Assembly: GCA_033060915.1 (NCBI GenBank)
Contig: CM065387.1
Coordinates: 27,272,001 to 27,336,000 of the forward strand
Direction of reading: 5' to 3'
Length of the DNA: 64,000 bases
Source: Euryodendron excelsum
Lineage: Eukaryota > Streptophyta > Magnoliopsida > Ericales > Pentaphylacaceae
Every line of letters starts with the position of its first letter. Within the stretch, counting starts at the first letter, position 1. Of the stretch, positions 44,414 to 58,051 are shown one piece after another. The translations under genes and the position numbers were made by a program. Under the pieces are notes generated by a model. The model worked only from the letters and a program-made list of their open reading frames with translations. It had not been told where the DNA came from and made no database searches.

Positions 44414-47400
44414 TGTAAGCACCCCATTTTTTACCGCTCGGCAGTCTACACTCCGTCCAGACTTGTTTTCAAGTCATTTTGGGCATATTCCAATCAAAAC
44501 CAATTCTCTAGGTCCAAATTCCATCTTTCCATCGCTTCGCGGGCCTGTCAAGCCCAAATAGAGGCAAAATGACCAAAATGCCCTTAGGGGCATTGTCCTT
44601 TCTTATTTCAATTCCAATCCCTCTCTCGAGACAGTTTATTCCTCGAGACGGTCCGAGTAGCAAAACTACTCACAAAACCGTTAGAGTGGCGGAAACACTC
44701 ACAAAATCGTTAGAGTGGCGGAAACACTCACAATCCAGGCACGTCTCTTCGGAGACGGTAAGACCCCTTTCCAATCCCTCTCTCGAGACAGTTTATTCCT
44801 CAAGACGGTTCGAGTAGCAAAACTACTCACAAAACCGTTAGAGTGGCGAAAACACTCACAAAACCGTTAGAGTGGCGGAAACACTCACAATTCAGGCACG
44901 TCTCTTCGAAGACGGTAAGACTCCTTTCCAATCCCTCTCTCGAGACAGTTTATTCCTCGAGACGGTTCGAGTAGCAAAACTACTCACAGAACCGTTAGAG
45001 TAGCGGAAATACTCAACCGTTAGAGTAGCGGAAATACTCACAGAACCGTTAGAGTAGCAGAAATACTCAACCGTTAGAGTAGCGGAAATACTTACAGAAC
45101 CGTTAGAGTAGCGAAAATACTCACAGAACCGTTAGAGTAGCGGAAATACTCACAGAACCGTTAGAGTAGCAGAAATACTCAACCGTTAGAGTAGCGGAAA
45201 TACTTACAGAACCGTTAGAGTAGTGAAAATACTCACAGAACCGTTAGAGTAGCGGAAATACTCAACCGTTAGAGTAACGGAAATACTCAACTGTTATAGT
45301 AGCGGAAATACTCACAGGACCGTTAGAGTAGCGGATATACTCGCAAAGCCGTTAGAGTAGCGGAAATACTCAACCGTCCGAGTAGCGGAAATACTCACAA
45401 ATCATCAAACCCGTCCGAGTAGCGGAAATACTCACAAATCATCAACCCCGTCTGAGTAGCGGAAATACTCACAAATCATCAACCCCGTCCGAGTAGCAGA
45501 AATACTCACACCATTAGAGTGGCGGAAACACTCAAAACCTAGGTCAACACCAGTGGCTGTTAGCCCACTTCGGTGAAAAATGACCAAATTACCCTTAGGA
45601 CCTTTTTTCGAGACTTTTCGGTCAAGATGACCATTTTACCCCTAGGCATCCGAATGCCCCGGGAGCCACACCGGCTCTGGGTATCAAACCGGTAACCTCC
45701 CGAGAATACTTTTTATAGTATTCTCAATCTTCCTTTACTTTTTCGAATCATTTCGAGTTAGTTCCGGCCAACCCGGTACAAAATGACCATTTTGCCCCTA
45801 GAGGGCCGGTCTCCTTCTTCGACCACACCGGCTCTGGGTATCAAACCGGTAATGTCTTGAGAATACTTTTTATAGTGTTCTCGACCTTCCTTTACCTTTT
45901 CGGATCATTCCGAGTCAGTTCTGGCAAACCCGGTACAAAATGACCGTTTTGCCCCTGGTGGGCCGGTCTCCATTTCCGACCACGCCGGCCCTGGGAATCA
46001 AATTGGAAACCTCTGGGAACATCCTGAATAATGTTTCCAGATCCCAAATCTTCTTCCGGGACAGTCTGAGTCTGTCCCGGCAGTTTCCTAGTCCGATTGA
46101 CCGTTTTGCCCTTAAAGGCTCGGTCAACCTTTCCGACCCACCTTATCTTAATTTTTCAAGTCAAATATCTCCAAGACACTATTTTAAGTGTTCCTGCTCC
46201 TTTTCGGCCTTCCGGGTCATTCCCGACTCTTTCAAATCATTCCCGGACTTTTCGGAGTCACTCCGAGTGAAGCCAGGCTAAAGATTGCATGGTAGTCACT
46301 AGTACAGGCGCCCAAATCTAGTCAAAGATACGTTGCTTGCTGACCTTAATTGTTTCCTAAATGGCTAGCGCCACTAGTAGTGGCGCCAAGCCAAAAAATG
46401 GCCTGGCGCCACTCCTAGTGGCGCCAGTGTATAATTTGGCCTAGCGCCACTACAACAGGTGCTAGGTTTGTCTTCCCTCTATAAATACAGAGCCTAGTTC
46501 AACGTAAAAAAGGTCTGCAAACTTAACCTAGAAATCACACAATTCGATATACAGAGCTCAAGCACCTCCAAAAACCCTAGTTTCCTTAGATTCTCCAAAC
46601 CCTAGCCATCATACACAAACCCTAGCCTCCTATACACTTACACACTCCCCCATATACTCATACACTAGCCTTCAACCATCTTTTGAAGACTGGAGGAGCT
46701 GCAACCCGAAGCTTGAAGATAACTCTTGAAGACAAAAGATGAAGATCAAGACCGAAGACCGAAGACTGCACGGTGGGCAAAATAAACAAGATACAAGGTA
46801 GGCTCCCTCTTTAATTTTCCGTACTTCCCCCCTCTCTTCTCTCTCCAACCCACTTGGGTTTTCTCTATTTTAATCCCCTATCTCTTTCCCCCCCCCCCCT
46901 TTCTTTGCATGCTTGAAATAAGGGGATTCCCGATCCATGTGTAGGATTGGACTATTGGAGAGTCACCGTGTCGGGGGCTTTCTTCTAGTCTAACCAAAGA
47001 CCACGTGGGTCCGGCCCCCTTGATTATGTGGTGAAGCCTTAGCCTTGTATGTTCACGACCCCCAAATTGTATTGTGCGTATCATAGTCTTGCATCTTCCA
47101 AAAACCGTTTTCAAAGTTGTTTTTCAAAACGTTTTCAAACTTGTTTACAAAATTGCATCAAAATCTCTTTTTCAAAAACTTGTTTTCAAAACCACAATTC
47201 TAGGGTGATTCTAGCCTTTCCATGGCTAGGGTTGCTTTAGGAAAGTGTTATATTAAAAGTGGCCTTTTGGTCTATATTTTCAAGCCTTGTTTTCAAAACC
47301 ACTTTCTTAAAGTGGTTCTAGTCCTCTTATGGCTAAAATTGTTTTAGGAAAGTGAGATGTTTTTTACACCTTCTAAACTCTCTCTTTTCAAAAATCTCTA

Positions 47401-49723
47401 AAAATCTCTTTTTCAACATACTTTCCTAAAACTCTCCTTTTTCAAAATTGTTTTCAAAAACTCCCTTCCAAAATCTATTTTTCAAAACTATCTTTTTCAA
47501 CTCCTCTCCAAAATCTTTTCCTCAAAATTCACTTTCTAAAATCACTCCCCAGATTCACTTTCCTAAAACAATCTCTCCTAAAAATCTTTCCAAAAGCTCT
47601 CTTTTCTAAAATCTTCCTTCTAGAAATTCCCCTCTAGGTTTTCCTTCCAAAACCTTCGTTTCCAAAAACGCACTTTCTAAAAATCTCTTTTCCTTAGAGC
47701 CCAAGTCAAGCCCTAGAACCCACAATTAGGAAACCCTAAATTTTCTTCCCAAAAACATGATTTTCAAACTTTGCCCCAAGCTTAGGTTTCCAAAACCTCA
47801 TGTTTTCACATAAAAAATATACATGTTTCCAAAACCTTTTTTCTACGTCAAAACTACAATTTTTCAAATCTAGGGTTTCTAGAATCCCCCTTTCCAAATC
47901 CTTGTCAAATCCTATCTTCTCTTTAAGAAACCAAATCTAACCCCTTCCAAATCCAAATATTTCCTAATTCAAATCCTTCCTAAATCTTAAGTTTCCTAAA
48001 CTTGAACATAAAAATCTTTCCTAAATTTTAAAACTCAACTTTCAAATCTTTCCTAATTCAACCCTTTCCTAATTCAACCCCTTTTCCAAATCTTAACTTT
48101 CTAAATTCAAGCTTTTAAACCTTTCCTAAACTCAAGCCTTTCCTAATTTCAAGACTTTCTAAAATTCAAACTCTAAAACTTTCTAAATCTTAAACTTTCT
48201 AAATTTCAAATCTTTCCAAATTCAAAACTTTCTAAATTTGAAACTTTCTGAAGTTAAATATTTCTAAACCTAAATCTCTCCAAATTCTAAACTTTCCAAA
48301 ACTTCAAAATCTTTCTAAATCTAAGGCTTTTCAAAACTCAAAACTTTCTTAATTTAAGACTTTCTTAAGTTGAAACTTTCTTAATTCAAACATTTCCTAA
48401 ACCGAAGACTTTTCTTTTTCAAACCTTTCCTAAAACAAAACTTTCTTATTTTCAAAACTTTCCAATTTTCAAAACTTTCCAAATTCAAAACTTCCCTTTT
48501 TCAAAACATTTTTAAATTCAAAACTTTCCAATTTTCAAAACTTTCCTAAACCTAAAACTTTCCTAAATTCAAAACTTTCCTAAAGTTGAAACATTCCAAA
48601 TTCAAAGCTTTCCTAAGTTGAAACTTTCCTAATTTCAAAACTTTCCTAAATCGGACCTTTCCTAATTCGAACCTTTCTTAAATCCAATCTTTCTTAAACT
48701 TTTGAGTCTTTCCTAGGTCTCCTACCTTTCCTAAGTCTAGGTTTCCTAAACTTCCATCTTTCCAAAACTAAGTCTTTCCAAAATCTATCTTTTCAAATCC
48801 AAGTCCAATCTTCTCAATTTCAATTTCCAATCTCCTCTTCTAATCTCAAATCAAATCCAATTTTCAATTCAATCTCTTTCTTCCAATCCAATCTCTCTCT
48901 TCAAATCAATATCTTTTCAATCGGACTCCGGTTCAAACTACGACTGACCTGATTCCCCCAAAGGGATACGTAGACAACCTTCATAGGTGCGGTCACAACA
49001 CTTTTCAAACTTTCAATTCCACCCTCATGGGTGCGGTTTTCAAAATCTTTTCAAATCTCAAATTCCCATCTATTTTCAAACTTTCTATTTCCAAATTTCT
49101 ACTTCCAAATTTTCAAACTTTTCAATTTCAATTCTATCTCTTCAAACTCTTTTCAAATCTATTTTTCAATTCTTTTCTATTGCACTTGCATATCATGCAT
49201 CATATTTTTCAAACATTGTTTTCAAAGTGAATAGGATTGAACATATGTTAGTCGAAGACTCTCATAGCTGAATCTAGGGTAGATTGACATGTAGGTACCG
49301 AAAGGGCGGGGTAGGGTGATAGCTTAGTGCGTCTTCCCTACACGTAACCAACCTCCGAACTTAGGATCATTGATTTCAAAGACCAAAATGAGTTATTTTT
49401 CTAAAAAGGGCTAAATGTTTTCCAAAGGTTGCCAAACAACCTGTTTTCTTAAAAACCCTCTCTTGAGGAGATATTTTCAAAATCGTTTTCCAAAAACCCT
49501 AAGTGTAGTCTTCGGATTATTCTTAGTTTTTAGGTGACCTAACTCACCTTAATTAAGTTAGGTGGCGACTCCGAACCTTTTTCAAAAGCCCTTTATTGAA
49601 ACCTGTTTTCAATTCAAACCTAGTCGCACTCATTCTTCTAGGAGGGTGAGTTCTAACAAGAGAGTACAGTGTTTTTCCCGCTTGGGTGAGTATTCCTCGA
49701 GTGCGAAAAATCTGGGCGCGACA
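44414..49723 (+). repeat. Solo LTR S2 (5310 bp) with GTGAG/GTGAC flanks
   Basis: This is a subfamily A LTR from TGTAAGCACCCC to GGGCGCGACA, without internal sequence. Flanks are GTGAG (44409-44413) and GTGAC (49724-49728). It is the longest LTR in the window, because its hairpin array (44655-45533) and ~156-bp modules (45628-46100, four copies) are expanded. TATA box at 46480-46487, conserved block at 46285-46319. No gene is supported. Confidence 0.88.
44655..45533 (+). repeat. Expanded hairpin array in S2
   Basis: About 26 hairpins lie in 0.88 kb: three GAGTAG-caaaa-CTACTC, five GAGTG...CACTC and about 18 GAGTA...TACTC, plus interspersed CGTCTC...GACG units. Typical spacing is 26-31 bp. A few right arms read TACTT, which still pairs by G-U. 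This is the largest array in the window. Confidence 0.88.
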
Positions 49724-51740
49724 GTGACGTGCTAGAGGGATTCCATGAATTCAGTCGTGCTCTCTAACCTACAAAAAGAAAAAGAAAAATAGAATGCAGT
49801 TAGCATGTGGAGTTAGAGGTTCTATGCAATGCATGTCCTATGAAGGTCCTTTCTTTGAGGGAATCTAGGCATGACGACAAGTCCATTTTTGAGGTGGGGT
49901 TTTGCCCCTATTATGCAATACAATACCTCTTCGACGTGGGCTGGTTGATGTTTCCATACCTGGGCAATCCCGCCCCATGGACTGAGAGAGATTTAGGCCT
50001 CTCTCGAGATATGGTTCTATGCATGCCATGAATCCTTAGGGTTTAAGAACCCGTAGGAGTTTTGGTAGGTTCGATTAACATGAGATTGGATTGCTCCTTT
50101 TCTCTACGGTTAATTAGATGCTTGAGAATTAAATGACTTGAGTTTCTTGGAACTCTTATCTTAGAATGGATATGGATGCATGAACATAATAGAAGTGAAC
50201 GTGTGAGTAGTGTGATAATAATAAATGAATGATTTAGAAAAACCCCCTTTTTATCTTGCTTCTGTTTTCAGTTCTCTTGGTGCTTGGAGATGAGGAGGGG
50301 GAGGATAGAAGACAAAAACAAAAGAGAAGTTAGTGCCTTGATTTGAAATTTTTTTATGCAATGCATGTCCTAGGGGTGCCCCTACTTGAGAGAGAAACTA
50401 AACATGATGTGTTTGCTCACTTTTGGAGATAGGGGGTTTGCCCCTGTATACAGATACCTTACCGTCAAGTGGGAACGTTCAACCATTCGTTCGTTTATCC
50501 ATCCATTCATTCGCGGAGAATAAAGAAGTACATTTAACTTTGGGTTTAAGATACAAAAGAATTGAAATACATTTCAATAAAGGGGAGGGGGAACATTTTC
50601 CCTTGGGGTTACACCTATCTAGTTTTACATAAGAAGTCCTAAACTACTCTTGAGTCTTTGGATTTGCCTTCCTTGGATTCAATGTCGAGGAGGTTGCTGA
50701 GAGACCTTGTTGATCGATTGCCCCTCGTCTTCTTGGCAACTCTATCTCCGTGAGCATAGAGTGATTGGGGCCCCTCTTATGGAATGAATTGATGTGTATG
50801 CGATGAGTCCTTAGGGTTACATGGGAACCCTTAGGGTTTAGGTAGGTTTAATACAAGGGAGAGTAAACTAGGTGTCACTCTCGATGGGTTGATCATATGC
50901 ATGAGAATGCAGTGACTTGAGTTACTTGGAACTCTTGTCTGGACATGGGATATTGAATGCATAAAAATGGATGCATAGAGTATAAGGAAAGAGAATACAG
51001 TTGAAGTACATATACATGTATGAGCAGTTAACAATGCATTATAGCAGTATGAATACAGTCATCATAAAAACATGAAAAGACAGGTATAAATGAAAATAAG
51101 AGCAGATGCCCTTTCCTCCATGATTTTGGAAAAAGGTGCGTGTGTTTTAAATCTAGCAGAGGTTCGGCTATGCATGGTGTTTATATGAGCATGAGGTTGA
51201 GGGTTGACTAATATGTCCTAAAAAGACTCAGTCCTCGGATCTTCAAACCTAGGCCCCCACTCCCCGAGTTGGTGCCATGAACAGTTGGTGATCCGAGCGG
51301 GGGAACCATCAAGAGGGCATAGGCGAAGAAACTAACACAACATCTTGTCCACAACCAATATACCGTTCCCCCTTTCTAACTAGAAGGGTCATATCAGGGT
51401 AAAAATGCAAATATGCAGAATGCAGGTGCACATGCAGTGTGTGTGTGATTTTTGAAAGCGAAGGAAAGAGCCCAACAACTCCCATTGATCCTATTCATCA
51501 CATTCATGCATAGTAGTTAATAAGATTTAAACAAAAAGCGCACCAACAAAACAAAGATGCAAGAGTTACTATGTGGATGGCAAACTTAATACAAGATAAT
51601 ATGAATAAATGCATGTTTTTTTAAAACAAATTTGAAATTTTGGTTTTGAAAATTTAAAGTGAATAGGATTGAACAAGTTAATTGAAGACTCTATATGGGT
51701 GAAGGGTAAAGAGACATGACTACGGCCTAACCCTCTAAGT
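49724..51740 (-). mobile_element. M2 leader region
   Basis: Sequence just inside the M2 5' LTR, matching the M1 and P1 leaders. The first five bases (GTGAC) are the right flank duplication of S2. An internal diverged duplication is visible: TGCAATGCATGTCCT at about 49826 and 50357, and TTGGAACTCTTRTCT near 50146 and 50936. The short leader ORF of P1 and M1 is present around 51510-51300 but frameshifted. No gag was found between this leader and the central fragment at 44413. Confidence 0.65.
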
Positions 51741-51759
51741 GTCCCCAGCGGAGTCGCTA
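51741..51759 (-). other. Primer-binding site of M2
   Basis: Minus-strand TAGCGACTCCGCTGGGGAC lies 2 bp from the LTR boundary at 51762. It establishes that 51762-56005 is a 5' LTR. Confidence 0.7.
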
Positions 51760-51761
51760 GC

Positions 51762-54700
51762 TGTCGCGCCCAGATTTTTCGCACTCGAAAAATACACACA
51801 CAAGCAGGAAAAATACTGTACTCTCTCGTTAGAACTCACCCTCTTAGAAAAATGAGTGCGACTATGTTTGAATTAAAAATTGGTTTGAATAAAGGGCTTT
51901 TGGAAAATATTTGGAGTCGCCACCTAACTTGATTAAACTGAGTTAGGTCACCTAAAAGCTAAGCATAATCCGAAAACTACACTAAGGGTTTTTGAAAACG
52001 GTTTTGAAAATATTACCTCAAGAGAGGGTTTTTAAGAAAACAGGTTGTTTAGCAACCTTTACAAAACATTTAAGCCCTTTTTAGAAGTTGGAAAAAAGTT
52101 TGTAATTAGAAATTTGAAAAAGGTTGTGGAATTATAGATTTGAAGAAAGTTGTGACAGCACCTATGAGGGGTGCCTACGTATCCTTTTTGAGGAATTAGG
52201 TCAGTTGTAGTTCGGACCAGGGTCCGATAGAAAATAATGTATGATTGAAAGAAAGAGATTTTGATTAGAAGATTTGAAAAGATTTGATTTTGGAAAGCTT
52301 GGTTTTAGAAAATCTAGACTTAGAAAAGAAAGGTTTTAGGAAGGACTTGAGATTCAGAAAGATTCGACTAAAATGTTAGACTTGGAAGATTAGGAAAGTT
52401 GAAATTAGGAAAGGTTCGAATTAGGAAAGTTTCGTTTTAGGAAAGTTTTATTTTAGGAAAGTTTTGGATTAGGAAAGTTCAATTTAGGAAAGTGTTGGAT
52501 TAAGAAAGTTTTGAAATAGGAAACATTTCGTTTTATGAAAGTTTCAAAATTGGAAAGTTTTGAATTTGGAATGTTTTGAAATAAGGAAGTTTTGAAAGTT
52601 GGAAAGTTTAGAATTTAGAAAGTTTCGAATTTAGAGAGTTTTAGATTTGGAAAGATTGGAAGTATAGGGAAGTTTAGAATTTTAGAAAGATTCAAAGTTT
52701 GAGTTTTGAAAATTTTTGAAATTAGGAAGGGTTTAAGAACTTAGATTTGGAAAGTTAAGATTTGGAAATGATTGAAATTAAAAAGGTTTAAAAACTTAAC
52801 ATTTAAGGAAAGATTTAAAAGTTTAAGTTTAGGAAACTTAAGGTTTAGGAAAGTACTAGATTAGGAAAGGTTTAGACTAGGAAGGATTGAGATTCCTATT
52901 TCCTAAAACAAGGGATTGGATTTTGTTTCTAAAAAGAGATGTTTTGATTTTGTTTGCAAAAATGGAGGATAGGATCTAGTTTCCTAAATGGGAAGATTGG
53001 GTTTAGTTTCCTAAAGGGAATATTGGATTTGGCTTGAATTTGGAAAGAAGAAGTTTTAGAAACCCTACACTCGAAAAGCTATAGTTTTGACGTACAAAAG
53101 GGGTTTTGGAAATATATATAGTTTTGATGTAGAAAAGAAAAGGTTTTAGAAACCTAGCTTTTGAGGCCAAAATAAGGAATTGGAAACTATGTTTTTGGGG
53201 AGGAAAATTAGGGTTTCCTAATTGTTGGCTATGGGGCTTAACTTTGACTCTAAGGAAAGAGTTTTTGGAAAGTGAATTTTTAGAAAGGAAGATTTTCGGA
53301 AGGAAATCCTAGAGAGGAGTTTCCAAAAGGGGAGTTTTGAAGAGAAATTTTTAGGAAAGCATTTAGGGACTGTTTTTAGAAAGTGAATTTGAAGAAGGTC
53401 TTTTTGGAAAGAGTTCTTGGAAAGTGTTTTTCTGGAAAGAAGACCTAGGGAGCGCTTTAAGAAAGTGAATTTCAAGGAGACTGTTTTTAGAAAGGAGTTT
53501 GAAAAAGAGTTTTTGAAAAATAGATTTTTGGGGGGAGTTTTTGAAAACAACTTTGGAAAGGAGATTGGAGAGAGTTTTTAGAAAGCATATTGGAAAAAAG
53601 ATTTTTAAGAGGAGATTTTTGAGAAGAGATTTTTTAGAAAGTATATAAAATATCTCACTTTCCTAAAGCGATTCTTACCATAAGAAGGTTAGAAACACTT
53701 TAGGATAGTGGTTTTGAAAATAACAATATTTTAAAAATATGGACCATATTGGTCACTTTAAATGTAACACTTTCCTAAAGCAACCATAGCCATGAAAATG
53801 CTAGAATCACCCTAGGATTGTGATTTTGCAAACAAGTTTTGAAAAAGAAGATTTTGATGCAAGCTTTTGAAAACAAGTCTGAAAACGAATTTTGGAAGAA
53901 ATGTAAGATCATGATATGCACAATGCAAAGAGGGTCGTAAACATACAAGGTTAAAGGCTTCACCACATAATCAAGAGGGTTGAACCAACGTGGTCTCCTG
54001 TTAGACTAAAAGAAAGCCCCCAACACGGTGACTCTCCAATAGCCTAATCCTACACATGGACCAGGAATTCCCTTATTTCAAGCATGCAAGAAAGGGAGGA
54101 AGAAGATGGGGGATTAAAATAGAAGAAAACCCAAGTGGGTTAGTAGAGAGAAAAGAGGGGGGAAGATGCGTAAACGTAAATAAGAAGCCTACCTTGTGTC
54201 TTCTTTATTTTGCTTAACTTTGCACGCTTTGCTTTGCTTGTCTTGCTTCGGTCGTCACTTCAGTCTTCAAGAGTTTGTCTTCAATCTTTAAAGCTTTGTA
54301 GTTGTAGCAATCCAAGTCTTCAATAGAGACTTTAGAGGCTAGTGTATGAGTATAGGAAAGTGTATATAAGTGTATATGAGGCTAGGGTTTGGAAAACCTA
54401 AAGAAGCTAGGGTTTAGGGAGGCTACGAGCTCTGTATATCGAAAAGTAGGATTTTTAGACTGAGTTTGCGGACTTCTTTCATGCTGAAGGAGGCTTTATA
54501 TTTATAGACAAGGGAATGACCTGGTGCCTGTTATAGTGGTGCCAGGCCAAAAATGCTTTTGGCGCCACTAGGAGTGGTGCCAGCCAGTTAGGAAAGTTTT
54601 AAGGTTAGCAAACAATGTATCTTGAGAAGATTTGGGAGCCTGTACTAGTGACTACCATGCAATTTTTAGCCTGGCTTCAGAAGGAGTGACTTCGGAAGGT

Positions 54701-56005
54701 CTGCGAAGCATTTAAGGGAACGGGAATGGCCTGGAAAGTCGGAAAAGGGCAGGAACCCTTAGAATAGGATCCCAGAGGTAATGGACTTGAAAAAGAATGA
54801 CAATATGTGTTGGAAGAGTTGACCGGGCCATTAGGGGCAAAACGGTTAATTGGATCGGAAAGCTGTCGAGACGAACTCAGAATGTCCTAAAAGAAGACTC
54901 AAGATGTGGAAACATTATTTAGAATGTTTCAGGAAGTTGCTGGTTTGATACCCAAAGTCGGTGTAGTCGAAAAAGGTGACCGGCCCGCCAGGGGCAAAAC
55001 GGTCATTTCGCACTGGATTTGCCGAAATTGACTCAAAATGATCCGGAATGATAAAGATAGGTCGAGACTACTATAAGAAACATTCTTGGGAGGTTACCGA
55101 TTTGATATCCAGAGCCGATGTGGTCCCCAAGGCGTTTGGATGCCTAGGGGCAAAATGGTCATCTTGACCAGAAAGTCTTGTAATTGGCTCAAAACTGACT
55201 AGAAGGCACCTAATCATGCCAATTCGTCTCTAAGACAATCTTGGAAGGGTGGACTTGCCGTTCTGAAGACTTAGGTATTATCTCGAGAAACGTGATGAAA
55301 AATGGCTCTAGGGGCAGTTTGGTCATTTTCGCCGAAGTATACTAGCAGACATTGGTGTTGACCTGGGTTTTTGATGTTTTCGCCACTTTGACAATGGTCT
55401 TGTGGTAGAGGGGTTTGTTGGCAATTCCCTAGATCGACCTGTTTGCGAGTTTTTCCACTACTCTGACTGGTTGCGACGTTTGCGAGTACTCCTACTTTAA
55501 CGGTTTGCGATCATTCCTGAGACTACCTGATCTTGGAAAGCTGCTAAAGGGACTTAGCGCATGAGAAGTCAACTTTCTTAGAGGGCATGTCGAAACGGAC
55601 ATTTCTTCATTGGCGGGCTAGTAGGCGCCAAAGGTGGACAATTCTACCATCTAGGGGACTTGGGGTACCGTTCCGAAGAAACTTTCTTCGAAAAACGTGC
55701 CGGATTGGATAGAGTTGCCGTATTGAGGAATCAGCTTTCTCGAGAGAGGGATTAGAATTAGAAAAGGGGTTAGAAAGGGGACTTACCGTCTTCGGAAAGA
55801 CGTGCCTACAGGATTGGACCGAATAAAGCCCACAAGGGCATTTTGGTCATTTTGTTTCTATATGGGCTTGGTGGGCCTGTGAAGCGATGGATAGATGGGA
55901 TTAGACTTGGAAAGTTGATTTGACTCAGAATATGTCCACTTTGACTTGAATACAAGTCTGGACGGACTGTAGACTGCCGAGCGGTCAAAAAATGGGGTGC
56001 TTACA
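51762..56005 (-). repeat. M2 5' LTR (4244 bp)
   Basis: Starts TGTCGCGCCCAG and ends GTGCTTACA. It is shorter than M1's because of a deletion of about 380 bp at about 52083, overlapping but distinct from the S1 deletion. TATA box at 54499-54506 and conserved block at 54629-54660. Hairpins CGAAGAA-ACT-TTCTTCG (about 55674) and CGTCTT-CGGA-AAGACG (about 55788) occur near its end. Its right flank is P2 internal sequence. Confidence 0.88.
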
Positions 56006-56911
56006 ACCGTGCTGCGACAACCACCGTCCATGCAAAAGGAGGCTTCACCGTTTGGAAAGTCCTATCAGACTCATGCATTGCTATAAAAAATATCTTCACT
56101 TCTGAATGCATGCCAAACACCACAAGAGATTTGTCAATCCACCCTTCGTTGTTTGGTGATACACCTGAAGAATAAAATGCCAAAGAAGCTGACAGTTTCA
56201 AAACCTTATCGGGGGTTCTCACCAAGAGATCCACAAGGAAAGGGAGATTTTCATAAAATTCGTCTGTTTTCTTTTTCTCACATATCTTCTTTAAATGAAC
56301 ATTGCTTGCCATGTAATCACATTTTTAAATGAAAATAGGTAGACGATTGTCACATTTAGGGATTCTTCCCCATTAGTAAATGACTCGACTTGAAGGATGG
56401 GATAGTATAGGCCACCTATTCAAAGCGGGGTTACAATCTTAGAGAGACAAAGAGAGAGTGAGAGATAGGAAGGAGATAGTGTGGAGTTCATTGAAGAGGC
56501 GACACTTGCATGATATCCTAGCTAAGCGATGGGCAGCCGAGTACTCAAAATGATGAGGAGCCATTGTTCTATTTATCCCAAATAAACACTATCATTTCCT
56601 TAGCCCATTAGAGCCGTCAGTGATCTCTTTTCAAATATCCCCAAACCTATAACCATCCCCTACACTAGGGTAAGCACAGAGTAGTTGATTCGGCAGAAAC
56701 ACACCATTTTTTTTGCGAACATTGTCTAAATTTTGTATAAGGCTTTATGGACTAAGCAATTTAATTTGAAGTAATGAAAGGCTCTCATTTCTTATACCAT
56801 ACACAAACAAATCCCTTTGTAAAGCCTACTTGAGTCGGTTACTTTCCTTTAGAAAACCGACCAAAAAATCACCGCCCATATTGGGTTAAGACAAAATTCA
56901 TAAGTAGGAGC

Positions 56912-57029
56912 GAATGAGCAATGATGAAAAGGGTGATTTCTGAGAAGATAACGAGCAATGATGAAAAGGGCGATTTCCAAGAAGATATAATGAGCAACAA
57001 TGAAAATGGTGATCTTCAAGAAGTTACAG
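56912..57029 (+). repeat. Three tandem 37-39 bp units
   Basis: Units starting GAGCAATGATGAAAAGGG at 56916, 56953 and 56992, with imperfect copies. A 79-codon frame across them is a repeat artefact, since the first unit is 37 bp and breaks the phase. Confidence 0.75.
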
Positions 57030-58029
57030 CATCAAAGGCGCCTCTAATAAAGAAGATATTGTGTTCGTGGGGATCTTCAAAAGAAGATACTGTCATGCCA
57101 AAAATAAAAATAAATGAAAAAGTTGGCATCTTCAAAGTCAACTTAGCGACAATTTCTTGATGAAAAAAGGATCTTAAATTAGAAGGTAGAAAGCGATCTA
57201 GAAGAATAACAAGAGTATGAAGGAAAGAAGAAAGCAGCGAATGGAAGTTAAGCTACCAAAGGTGATCACTGGTCTTTCAAAACCCCACAAGTAATAATGT
57301 TTGAGCCTTTCTACCATTTTCATTCATAAACCCCTTAATCTAGCCTACGTTACGGTCCAAATTAAAGTCCTCTCTGATAAAAAAAATTGCTTAGTCCGAA
57401 TAAGCCTGAACAATACCAAGACAAGTAGGATGAGAAAGGAGAACTGGGGAGGAATGTAGGGGCAATCTCATGCTCCAAAGTGTGCTCAGATGGTTTTGGT
57501 TTAAATAACCCACTAAAAGAAGATCTTTGAGCCTAAATATCCCTTCGTTTCTTACAACCCTAAACCTAGCCTACATTACGGTCCTAAAAGAAGTCTTTTC
57601 GGATTGAGGGCTTAGCTGTTTATCGCTTTGCAAAAGGCATGCAAGTTATCGCTCGAGCCATGGTGGCATTTTGGAGATATGAGAGAGAAAACCAAGTGAG
57701 ATCAAAAAGATCCCAAACAGTAACCCTGTAGAAAGTAGGGATAGAATAGCAAACCGAAAGGTCAAGATTCCTAGAGAATGGTGCAAATGTTATCACACCC
57801 CGATGAGAATGGGACAAAACTAAATGGGGCAGAATCCTAGAAAGGAAACAGAATCTTGAGAGTATGGCCCTGGGGCAATCCTGGGACCTTATTTGTAAAT
57901 AGCTTATATACATGTATTACTAATGCATCCCTGGCATATATAATCTGTACGTCCATTTAAATTTACGTGTAGTTTGTATCTATTCATACATTCAATTCCA
58001 TTCCTGAATGAACCTATGCATTCATAAAA

Positions 58030-58051
58030 AATATATATATATATATATATA
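58030..58051. repeat. (AT)11 microsatellite
   Basis: Uninterrupted alternating A and T, 22 bp, in P2 internal sequence. Confidence 0.95.

Noticed and set aside
44655..45533. Possible CRISPR-like array because of regular short repeats
   Set aside because: Repeats and spacers are both repetitive and degenerate, the context is a plant LTR, and no cas genes or unique spacers are present.
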